Source: Diphasiastrum complanatum
Taxonomy: Eukaryota > Streptophyta > Lycopodiopsida > Lycopodiales > Lycopodiaceae
Reading direction: 5' to 3'
Assembly: GCA_029204225.1 (NCBI GenBank)
Contig: CM055094.1
Coordinates: 17,472,402-17,536,401 of the forward strand
Length of the DNA: 64,000 nt
Both the position numbers and the translations under genes were made by a program. Below are positions 12,381-22,600 of this stretch, in pieces. A model generated the notes under the pieces. It did not search any database and was not told where the DNA came from. It worked only from the letters and a program-made list of their open reading frames with translations. How positions within the stretch are numbered: the stretch's first letter is position 1; the number at the start of each line of letters is the position of its first letter.

Positions 12381-13226
12381 ATGTGCTGCGATCCGAAGAA
12401 GAGACCCTTGGGAAAGAAAGAAGCCAGCAGAGAAGCAAGTCAACTGGCTAGTAATTCCAGGATTTGGACCCAATACTTCATTTGAGGAGTATCAAGCAAC
12501 ACTATTGAAGTTTGAACATAACTACAAAGGTAGTGCTGATACAATAGTATGATAAAGCGCATCTCATTGCATATCCATTGCCTTTCTCGTGTCATTGGGG
12601 TGCTGGGATAAAGGATTGCCACCAATATGGCTAAATGTCAACTAGCCACTACAAACTGAAGACGAACATCTTATAATGGCAAGACTCTTCTACCGAGCAA
12701 CATTCTCCTCAAGACAATATGTGCAGATGATTGAGAGATAGTATACGAACAAGTTTATACCAAGGATTAAGTGTTATTTGGGACCTATTCCGTTGGGCAT
12801 AAAAATGAGATTCAGCGCATTTGAAACCATTAGAAGAAAGGTAGGCTATGAGAAGTCTCTTGACAGGAAGAAGGCTACAAGAGATATGCAAGAGGCACTC
12901 AGCTATGCAGGGCTATCCTAACAAGACCCTTGTATAATTTGGAGCTATTACAATGAAACATGATGCTAGCGACGAATAAGTTCTTGGTTTTACAAAGGCA
13001 AAAGTTGATCCATGCCTTTCTATGAACCCAAGCGCATCATATTGTGTTTAGATCTATTGTGATCAAGAAATCAAGATTCTAGGTGCTAGGATTTGCTAGA
13101 AGAGAGAAAAGGAGAGGCTAGAGTGGTTCCATTTCTTTGTGATTTCTTCTTGAGTTTCATTTGTTGATTTTCAAGAGAGTGCTAAGTGCGTTGGAAGAGG
13201 TTCAAAGAAGATCAAATCATTGCAAC

Positions 13227-13440
13227 ATGGCAACCTCAAGTGGCTTCATGTTGGAAGGCAATGATAGGCTTACCTCAATCAACTATTCTACTTAGAAGGT
13301 GAGGATTGAGTCCTTATTGGAGATGAATGAGTTGATGGAAATTGTTGCAGGTGTGGAGGATAGACCTTTGACACCTCAAGATCAATTGAGGTATGATAAG
13401 AGATCTAAAAAAATATGCTTCCTCTACAATCATGGCTCTA
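13227..13440 (+). pseudogene. Copia gag N-terminal fragment
   Basis: ATG at 13227 opens MATSSGFMLEGNDRL, then KVRIESLLEMNELMEIV after one stop. This matches the N-termini of the gag genes at 45233 (MASLNAYLLDTNERL, minus) and 47062 (MASMGGFLLEASERL). Homology is lost after about 13440. Confidence 0.75.
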
Positions 13441-13824
13441 GATATTGTTCTTCGAGCTATGAGATCTAGACTAGCGTAGCACTAGCTGAATATCACCTCA
13501 CAATCCTCCTAAAAAATAGTCGACCAATATTTACGGGTGTAATTCTATCAAGAAGCTTGGGTCTAGTTGCCATACTAATCCTCAAGAATTGTCTAGCATA
13601 CTGATGTGCATCTTCTATAGACGTCTATTGTACTGTGAATAGTGAAAATATCATTGCTATCTAAATTGTAAGTGCCTCTAAATTCTTTCAAAAATTCTTG
13701 ATAGGTCAATGGTGCTATCTTCACGATCTTCAAGGAGAGTTGGTATTGTGAGCTCTTGCGATGTCTATTCTTGAGTCTCAATAACTTTGGATCTCGGATT
13801 TAGAGATAGTGAAATGTAGCTCAT

Positions 13825-14407
13825 TGTGAAAAATGCAAAAATAAGCTTGGTAGAGGCCAAAAATATTGTATATAGGATGATTACACATGTGTGGAGCCTG
13901 TTCCCACGTGTGAAAATAGTGTACTTGTCATGTACCATAATCATATAGGCTGTACATATGATTTAATTCAAGTTCTAGTGGCTAAAATGGCCAAAAACTA
14001 GTTTTCTAGACATATGACACATGGCATCAATCTATTGATTGCATGAGCCACATCCTTTGGTTAGGTGTCACATCCCATGTGTAGAGGACAGCTCACATGT
14101 GTGGAATAAGTTGAAGTAGACGAATTTTGACTTCTAGAAGATTTTCAAGTAGATTTCCATATAGAAAGAAAATGGACCAAAAGTGCTCAAAATAGAAGGT
14201 TTTGTCCAAGTGTCAGTTTTGCATGATGAATCATCATATGACAAAGCACCTTCACACATGTGGGATCAAAGGTATGATCAGTACCACGAGCTCCCACTTA
14301 TTGTATATATAGAGCCACATTTGGCCATAATTATTGTGAGACACCAATCTTGGTTTTGGAAGCAATTTTGAGTGATTCTCTCCATTTGTCTACATTTGTT
14401 TTGATGG
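13825..14407 (+). repeat. Left part of the 804-bp LTR, direct
   Basis: It is nearly identical to 2151-2731 (starts TGTGAAAAATG) and breaks off at TTTTGAT, the same site where the inverted right part begins. Confidence 0.92.
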
Positions 14408-14612
14408 GGAAGTCAAAGCACATCAAAATCCAATATCATTTTATTCGGGAAAAGTTTTTCTTAGGATAAGTGATTATACAATACTGCTCCACATCCGAAA
14501 TGGTAGCAGACATCTTCACTAAAGCTTTTCCCAAGATCAAGTATCAGAAATTCTCTAACATGCTAAACCTGACGAAGATACTCAAGGCACCAACTGTGAC
14601 CTTAAGGGGTAA
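14408..14612 (+). pseudogene. RNase H tail of the interrupted copia
   Basis: GKSKHIKIQYHFIREK continues the RNase H cut at 11930. After a frame break come the VADIFTKAFPKIKYQKF-like end motif and a purine-rich TTAAGGGGTAA just before the LTR at 14613. Confidence 0.8.
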
Positions 14613-14940
14613 TGTTGGGAATTAAGCTCACAGTTTACTCCTTGAAATTATAATTTAATTTTGCTATCCTACATATTTTGTCGTGTTCTTGACACAAACT
14701 ACAACACCTACAAAATCACTCATTCTGCGCAACAGTTCAAAACCAGATCAAAGGGTAACCAATCCTGATTTCTATTCTACATTCGAATGTCAAGTATTTG
14801 AAGAACATTGGAGACCTAGCCATCTTCAACGACTTCAACAAATCATAAAACAATCTGCAACGATGAACTTTTTTCTCCACAGTCTGCAGCAACGTCAAAT
14901 CTGATCGTCAGACGTAAATCCATCGGATTTGATCGTCGAC
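14613..14940 (+). repeat. 3' LTR start of the decayed copia (right end unclear)
   Basis: TGTTGGGAATTAAGC follows the purine-rich tract, as expected for an LTR. I could not find the matching end, because the 5' LTR survives only as a short stub near 8024-8103. The stated end is arbitrary. Confidence 0.45.
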
Positions 14941-15042
14941 GCAATATAATTGAATGTAAGCTTATAAAGTACCGTCGACGCACCGCTAAGGCTCCGCAAG
15001 GAACCGCCAAGGCATCGCAAGGCAGCCAAGGCACCGCCTAGC

Positions 15043-15160
15043 TACACCGCCGAGTCAACTCTACGGTCATTATGCGAAGACCAGCCCACGGCACCGTCGA
15101 GTCACCGCCGAGTCAACTCTACGGTCATCATGCGAAAACCAACCGCCGAGGCACCGCCGG
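15043..15160. repeat. Tandem repeat, two units of about 58 bp, GC-rich
   Basis: Two adjacent units share CACCGCCGAGTCAACTCTAC and GGTCATYATGCGAARACCA. Related GCACCGC/GGCACCGCC words also occur just upstream (14980-15040). Confidence 0.7.
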
Positions 15161-15337
15161 AATATCGCAAGTTCACAACGAATGCAGTTTACATGCAGTT
15201 ATCAATCACGAAGAAAATGGACCGCCCAATTACTTCATTTGTGCTCTGTATGGGGCTGCGGTAACTCATGACAGATTTCACGCTCCACCTGCAACTGAGA
15301 CAAACCATTGAGGCACCACAACAACAATGGCTACGGT

Positions 15338-15660
15338 CTTGGCTCGTACTAAAGAAAGTCAATTGAATGAAGCCCGTATTTTGTCATGAAAAAAATGTGG
15401 GAAAATAGGTTGTAATACTTTTGTAGGAGCTTTGGAATTTGTAATAATTTCTCGTGTTATTATTGTATTATTGTTGAGCATTTATATTCAAATTCACACA
15501 TCCTTAAATAGCGAATCATATGAGTGCTTGACAAAATCGATGTACAAGAACAAGGTATTGTATTTTATAAGTAAAATGGCTAGTTATCAAGCATGTCATG
15601 TCCTTCCATCCGTTATTTTTTTTTTTCACTTATGGCTCATCTCAAGATGTATCATACCTT
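15338..15660. repeat. Direct repeat, copy 1 (323 bp)
   Basis: It starts CTTGGCTCGTACTAAAG and ends ATCATACCTT. It is nearly identical to 16503-16824 and flanks a hAT 3' fragment. It carries no coding signal and no TG...CA termini, so I do not call it an LTR. Confidence 0.9.
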
Positions 15661-16172
15661 GTTTGTAGAGAGGACTGGAGTTTCACAGGCAGTTGAGGCC
15701 CAGGTCGGCTCTGAGTTTATAGGGCCTTCCCAGGCTACGAGATTACAGTTGAGAGGGCGACCTAGAGGGAGTAGCAGAGGAGGAGCAGTTGGAGCCAACC
15801 AGGAGGGGGCAGGAGGAAGAGAGAGAGGGAGAGGGAGAGGTAGGGGACAGGGAAGAGGTAGACGTAGAGGTAGAGGCAGAGGCTCACCACGACACATGAC
15901 ACCCTCAGCGTCATCTACAGATTCCTTGTTTGGCAGTTCCACGAAGACTGATGACTCGGACTTTGAGTTAGAGGACGATTATTAGTTGTTAGTTGTTATG
16001 AGACATTATTTATCAGACGTCACTCTATTTTTTTTGGGCCTGGAGCACGACATTATATATTTTTGCGTTTTTACATTGTGTCCTATCGGTTTGTGTTTCG
16101 ATATGATTTTTTTTCAACATGGTCTATTTCAGTAAGTAATTTGGTATGATTTTTTCCCAGCATGGTCTACTT

Positions 16173-16218
<46 letters not shown>

Positions 16219-16502
16219 CAATATGCTTTCAATGCTTTGCTTTGCACATGATTTCATTTCACACAATACTAGTAACTGTAGAAAATGATATAATAGTGAA
16301 AAATAAGTTAATGGACGACAATGGTCCTGAAATTGATGGCAAACTTGATAAATGAACTGTCCTTGAAAAAACCTTCCATTCGATACCCATATTGGCATTA
16401 AAAAAATTTCAAAAAAAAAAAAACATGTTCCGAGAAACCCTAATGGGAATTCCCGGAACACGATCCGGAATGCGATCCGTGTTCCGGATCGTGGCCTGCA
16501 AC
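15661..16502 (+). mobile_element. 3' end fragment of a hAT transposon
   Basis: An open frame to 15985 has an Arg/Gly-rich stretch and ends [13 protein letters not shown] followed by an acidic DSDFELEDD tail, nearly identical to the end of the hAT remnant at 32704. The 3' untranslated part (from about 15990: TTATGAGACATT, then TTTGTGTTTCGATATG, a GA microsatellite and TTCAATATG) matches 35019-35407. It ends near GGCCTGCAAC after nested inverted repeats around GTTCCGGAAC-like words. No catalytic domain is present. Confidence 0.75.
16176..16216. repeat. (GA)n microsatellite
   Basis: A 41-bp GA run lies inside the hAT 3' region. The related copy at 35188 has one in the same place. Confidence 0.95.
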
Positions 16503-16824
16503 CTTGGCTCGTACTAAAGAAAGTCAATTGAATGAAGCCCGTATTTTGTCATGAAAAAAATGTGGGAAAATAGGTTGTAATACTTTTGTAGGAGCTTTGG
16601 AATTTGTAATAATTTCTCATGTCATTATTGTATTATTGTTGAGCATTTATATTCAAATTCACACATCCCTAAATAGCGAATCATATGAGTGCTTGACAAA
16701 ATCGATGTACAAGAACAAGGTATTGTATTTTATAAGTAAAATGGCTAGATATCAAGCATGTCATGTCCTTCCATCCGTTATTTTTTTTTTCACTTATGGC
16801 TCATCTCAAGATGTATCATACCTT
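16503..16824. repeat. Direct repeat, copy 2 (322 bp)
   Basis: It is a near-identical partner of 15338-15660, beginning right after the hAT 3' terminal sequence. Confidence 0.9.
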
Positions 16825-17029
16825 CTATTGCTAAAAAAAAACCTTTCAAAGTAAAAAAGAATCCAAAGTTAGAAATTGTGTACAACTCTCAAAAATGGAA
16901 AATTAGATCATTTTACAATTTTGAAGCAGTGAACTTGTCTTATTATATGAAGTCAATGAGATTAAATATCGATGACCAAATATGAAAAATTCATGTCTGC
17001 CACCATTTTTTGTAAGGCACTGCTGCCAT

Positions 17030-17170
17030 TTTTTCTTGGGCACCCCTAGGTGCCGGCACCACTCTCCCTACACCCTGCGCCACTTTTTCCCGGGCACCGG
17101 CGCCGCTCTCCCAGGCACTGGCACCATTTTTTCCCAGGCACCCGCATCCCAAACACCTGCACACATGTGA
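17030..17170. repeat. GC-rich degenerate short repeats
   Basis: Imperfect repetitions of GGCACC/GGCACYGG with intervening CTCTCCC and TTTTTTCCC stand out from AT-rich surroundings. There is no convincing gene here; the frames through it are repeat-derived. Confidence 0.55.
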
Positions 17171-19181
17171 GAACAGTGTCCAATTTCCAATTATACAGGT
17201 TATTGGACAAGGCGTGGGATTGATTATGGGATATTGTGTCTGGCTGCCCAGCAACGTGGTGCTCCGGGCAGCCACTAAAAACAAAATGTGTGGCTAACAG
17301 CAGGCCAGGGCCAAACCCGTTTGTGCTTCTTAGATGCAAGGTCCGCCGCTCCCCCCAAAAAAAGAATGCTTTTTTGTTTTCTAAATAGCAAAAACAACTT
17401 CACCTCCAAGCACCTTATGCCCAAATGGGGGGAGGAGTGATGAACCATGTGCTTGGAGAATGACAACTTGTAACTCTTTGATAACATATGCTTACTAAGT
17501 TCACAATTTACATCTATGAAAGTTACGTGGCCTTTCAACATTACAAGATGTGCCATCAAGAGGAAACTGCAAAACATATATTGCTTTGATGTTGAAAGAA
17601 TTCGACACTAATGTAGACTTTGGTTTCACAATATATTATGTTGCTTCCTGAATCACATGAGTCAATCACTTTCAGTGATCTAGTGACCGACTTCATTTTG
17701 GCATGTATGAGACTGTCGTTGCTTTGGATAAATATGCTTAACATGTCCCTCAGTAAGTGTTGTATTAGAGGAAGACCCACTCTCCTCTTCTCTTCAGGTC
17801 CGGGGTTTTAAACCAGAATCAGTAGAATAAAAGAACATCTAAGAGAAGACTATGGCCAACATGAGCACTACATAGTTTGTGAAGGGAGCAGCATGTTGTA
17901 TCCATGTCAAGAGTGCCAAAACCCAAGCAGTGACACTACACAAGCTTGAGTACTTAACTATTGTACCAAGGAAACTCTCAAACTATATCCATACTGATTG
18001 CATTGAAATTTATACTATTACCTTTGGGTTTGTATGCTAACTAATCAAAAAGACTAGATTGGAATCTCCAAGTGATAATAGTGTCATTAATATTCAGAGC
18101 TCTCTATTAGCTTGATAACTCTACTAGCTCTCTAGTATTTTTAAAATTTTAAAGCTCTCTATAATACTCAGTGGTGCTACAGTATCCATGCCAACACTCA
18201 TGCAAAGCTCTTACATCCGTAAAAACAACAAACTCGTGAAAACAATCAACCCAAAGGTTTGTACAAGATTGGTGAAAATGGTTTTTGTAAATCCAGCACA
18301 TTCCACACATTTCTTGTAACAATAGCAAATTGAAGTGCTATCGACAGATTTATTTTTGTAGCTTAGAAGAACATGCAACATTTAATTGCTAAGCAATCAT
18401 TCTTTGATAAGCACTACCTAAGCAACACGTGTAAAAGAACATGACTCTTCATGAAAGCAAAGTATATATGGCTGACTCAAGCTAGCAACCAATGTTTGAA
18501 GGGGCTTAGATATCCACAATTGAAGGGCTAAATGTAAATAATGTCCAAGGACACATGGAAGCTTTCCCCACTAGAAACACTCATGAATCTTTCATTCAGA
18601 AGTTGAATAGTCGTTTCCAGACGTTTCCAGATAGACATAAGTGTATGAGGACAGTTAGGCACTGAAACTGTATGCAAAAGAGCTAATTCCAGCAAAGCAT
18701 GCTCAATGAAAAGACTAAAGACATGAAGAAGAATTGATCATGGGGAAACGGCAGAAGCAGATCTGTGAGCTAGTGCAAGCATCACGAGATTGTCAAACAT
18801 CAACGTGAAGCAGCATTTTGCCCATTGCTATCAACTACTCCAAAACATCTGTAGAATGCACAACTTCAGAAAAGCGCAGACATCAAATATTGATTACATT
18901 GAAATGAGTCACAGATGTACAACAATGCAACAAATTAACACACATATCTATTACCATTTATCTTGTCAATGAACCAACACATGTGCACATTCAAGTGCAG
19001 CTGTGCACCACCAATTCAAATGTCTCATCACCCTCTCAAGCATCAATCACACTCTCAAGCAACGCTTTGCCATCACTGTGACCTTAGCACTAGAGATAAA
19101 TTGCAAAAAGAGCCTCAAAGAGTGATTTAATCATGCTACTGGACTCAATGAGTACTAGTCAAATGAGTTTACAATCGGTTT
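17171..19181. other. Intergenic stretch beyond the 3' end of the minus-strand gene
   Basis: No gene was recognised. The part next to 19181 should hold the 3' untranslated region of the desulfhydrase gene. I saw no clear AATAAA on the minus strand in the first 300 bp. Frames at 17275-17780 (minus) are faintly like a decayed retroelement but carry no diagnostic motif. Confidence 0.45.
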
Positions 19182-19643
19182 CTAAAACATTTTCCCACAT
19201 CCATCTCCATTCTTTAAAAATGATTCAGGAATTCTAAGGCGCTCCCAATTGCTAATCAGAGGGCCCAATTGGTTGACTTTATCATACATTCCAAGCAAAC
19301 CACCAGTATGTATAAAAAGTACTTTTCTCCCTTCCCAAACAGCTGGGTTTTCAGTCATGTCTTTCAACATGCCATTTAAAGCTTTACCACTGCAAACATA
19401 GATCAGATTTAATATTGCTACTTCATGCACATGAGGATGAATGATTCATAAAGTTCAATATACCTCCAATTCACTGAGAATGGAAGGTTAAGATTGCTGT
19501 CCAGATATGCACTAAAAAGCCAATGATTCTCAGTTAAGTGCTGACCTATAAACTGGATCAAGAATAACACCCGTGAGCTCAGAAACTTCTTGCACCAGCT
19601 TCAGCTCCTCAGTGGTACTCAGAGCATAGCCCAATCCCTTTGC
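19182..19643 (-). CDS. DCD: Desulfhydrase exons 9 and 10 (C-terminus)
   Basis: Exon 9 (19643-19546) starts [14 protein letters not shown] and exon 10 (19389-19182) ends CGKMF-stop. They are 6.9 kb from exon 8 but continue it in phase. They carry the substrate-discriminating Ser and Thr. Confidence 0.94.
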
Positions 19644-22600
19644 CTGCATGATGGACAACAGCTCCTTTTCAATCTTTCTTCAAAATCAGCATTCGATCAA
19701 ACCAATTTAGCATGACATACAATGACACATCAGATTATAGCATAAACTTCACTTAACTGAAAACAACGATCACTGGTTCCATGAAAGATCCATGTTCTGA
19801 AACTGAGGCATGTATAGAAACTATGTAAAAACATTATCTTTTAGCATCAAAGCTTAATTGATATTCTAGTGTAATTAAAGCCTCAGAAACCTGTTTAGAC
19901 CCCAAAAGCACTAGTTAAATACATTCAGGTTCTATGTATTTGACAACTTTGACTTCACTTGAGACGGTTTGTCACCTTGTCCACTACCCCCGTGGTAGGA
20001 CCTTCAAACCCACTCGGAACGTACTGGGTCGGAACAAGGTATTAAGTGAAAAAAAACGTTTTCTTTCCCTTTGTTAAATATTTACAATTTTTTTCAAATA
20101 TCTTTTTTGGCCACGTTCCGGAACAAGCAACTATGGGTAGGACACACCCAGCATGGAAATTTCACACTCTGGCCATTCATGCCCTAACCATAACTCACAG
20201 CAACTGCTACAACCACGAGATCACATGAAAATTAACATTTGACCCCCTTAAACAGTTAGATTTCAATATCCATATGCAGGAGACCTTGGCATAGTACTAC
20301 CAAAGCGAGGCTGTGGAACAACAATATGATGGCTTTCGAAGGCACTCTCAAAAAGAATAGTGAAAACCTTATGTACTTGAACTCCTGCTGTGGTTCTTTG
20401 TGCCAACACACCGAATCGTCTCCAAAACATCTTGAAGCTCTCGATAAATCTAGGACTACAGCAATGGTTTTTTGCTCTAAGAAAGGCATCAAACCTCAAT
20501 TCTTGATCACAGGGGATAAAGTAGAAATTACATAAAGTAGAAATGAAGTTTCAGCCCAACCTTTCTTGACACCATAGTAGCAACGAAACTCTTTCGGTTC
20601 TGGGAACAAAATCACTTCAACTCATTACACTTGAAAATCCTTCTTAACTTACTTTGATTTTTTGGAAAACAAAACGTTGCCATCTATTTGCAACTTATTT
20701 GTCATCTATTTGCAATGATATCGAAAGGTTATGCACGGTCCTATGCTCCCTAATGCAGCCTTTTTCTTATAAGGGACAATTTCTCCTACAATATAGTAAA
20801 GATTTCAATTTGAAAGCCTCAAAATCAAAAAAAAATTCCAAACCTTTGGTCGATTTTCCCAAATGTTTAAAATATGCTTCCGACATTTTAAATTTGGAAG
20901 TTTGAAACATTTGGTTGCACACATGTAGAAGAGATAATAATAGGGATTAATGCTATGGAAGCAGCATGTCAAAGAAAAGATTATTTGTGTTGCCAATAGA
21001 AGAGACAACTATTTGAAATGTGAGTCACACCGGTAATACTTTATGGTTGCAAAGTTTGCGGCAAAAGTATCCCCTGCTCACAACGAGTGGAAATTGACAG
21101 AGCTTACAAAAGATTCTTGATCAACATGGGAGTAGAGCAAAGCATTTCCTCCAACAATCTTGGCTAAAAACAAGGCTCTCCCATTGGAGGCATCCACTAT
21201 GATTAGTGTTCTCAAATATACTCGAAAAATGTACAACACAATAAACTCCCTAGACTAGCGGTGGAGATTCGTAACCTTCCACAACTTACCCAAGGGTGGT
21301 GGATGGATATTGATTAATGGTGTTCTCATTGAATACCAAAAGTTGATGACTTTTGGGGAAAAAAAGTTCATGATGAAATGTGGTGTAGTCCCTTGAAATT
21401 GTACAAAAAATAGATACAAAGAGACAATGCTCAATTGAATCTATACAATGCAAAAAGAATTAGATCACACACAAATAGCAGAGACATTCACATGTGCACA
21501 GCAATTTATCATGGGAAACCCTTTGGAAGAAAACCTAGCTATCTAAAACTTGTAGTATCTTAGTTGAACAAACCAATAAACTACTTACAACATCTATTAT
21601 CACAGACCAATATGCCAGAAATCCTAAGATCCACACTATACTCTCTTCCCTGCGGAGATGCGACTATAGACAACCAAAATACTAAAGCGGGTACTCTGAA
21701 AAACCCCAGAAAAGGACCTAAAAAATTCGGCTCAAGGGCTCCACCCTAAAATCCCTTGGCTTAACCCCAACTAACCCCTCGGCTCAAGGGCTACCTCTTG
21801 CTCATCTAACTACCGCACCACTGAATAGGTTCAACTAACAGGGTCTCCACCATCGTCTACATCAACAATAGCATGTAAATTTTTGGTTCTATCCTCCATA
21901 GTTCTTCCTTGGTAGCAAACTGCATAATTTCATATCCCTTGCATGCATTTGAAGATCCAATTCATTCCGATACACTTTCCCCAAACCCTAGCTAATGCTG
22001 TGGGCCAGCCATACTACCACGTGGCTGTCCAATGCCAAGGCTTTTCATTTGCTTTTGTAACTCCTATGTAACACATGGCCCTTGGCTGTTGGCTTTTGGA
22101 TATTCCACATTGGGAACCATTGACCTTTGAAGTTATCTATCTCTACTAGTATAAATAGGCGCCCTCTTTTTGCTGAAGAGGTGAGGAAGAGCCTGAAGAG
22201 GCTGGAGAGACTAGAGAGAGTGGCAATGCTTATGTACATACATTCTTTGTATAGAGATTTGTCTCCATTGGTTACTTAATTCATTGAATCCCGACATGGT
22301 ATTAGAGCAGGTTCATAGGCTGCACGATTAACGCTCATAGCCTCTACATCCTGAAGACTATTATGCATATTGGAAGGTAGGCAGATGGGTGATTTTGTTC
22401 CAGCCAATGGAGTCTCTCTAAAGGGTTTATAATGTCTCTGTGAGAAGGTTTGATGCAGATCTATTGGCACATTTTCCAAGCAGCAAGGAGGCACATATTT
22501 CTAGGCAGATTGGGCGCAAATCTCCTTCACTATAGGCGCATTTTTCACCTATTTTGGAAGTTTTTCTGACAGTGTTAGTCGCTGGTTTTTTGCGGCAGGT

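Larger units (their letters stand above)
11931..14407. mobile_element. Rearranged LTR-element insertion splitting a copia RNase H
   Basis: The 2477-bp block interrupts RNase H between SVQKV (11915) and GKSKHIKIQYHF (14409). It has the right 230 bp of the 804-bp LTR in reverse orientation (11931-12160), then 1664 bp of other sequence, then the left 583 bp of the same LTR in direct orientation (13825-14407). The two pieces together make one LTR with a 7-bp overlap (TTTTGAT). The middle contains a gag start at 13227. The arrangement implies an inversion or a nested insertion with inversion; the route is inference. Confidence 0.8.

Noticed and set aside
15593-15985. Arg/Gly-rich frame as an RNA-binding RGG protein gene
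   Set aside because: Its C-terminal 29 residues match the hAT protein end at 32704 and the downstream DNA matches the hAT 3' region, so it is a transposon fragment joined to repeat sequence.
16991-17339. Two overlapping GC-rich minus-strand frames as genes
   Set aside because: They are translations of the short GGCACC-type repeats and have no independent support.
17275-17780. Minus-strand frames as a copia protease remnant
   Set aside because: Composition is vaguely similar, but neither DSGA nor a zinc knuckle nor pre-integrase motifs are present.
20256-20535. Frames of 69-78 codons on both strands inside intron 8 as an extra exon
   Set aside because: Exons 8 and 9 of the desulfhydrase join in phase without any missing family sequence, so no exon is needed here.
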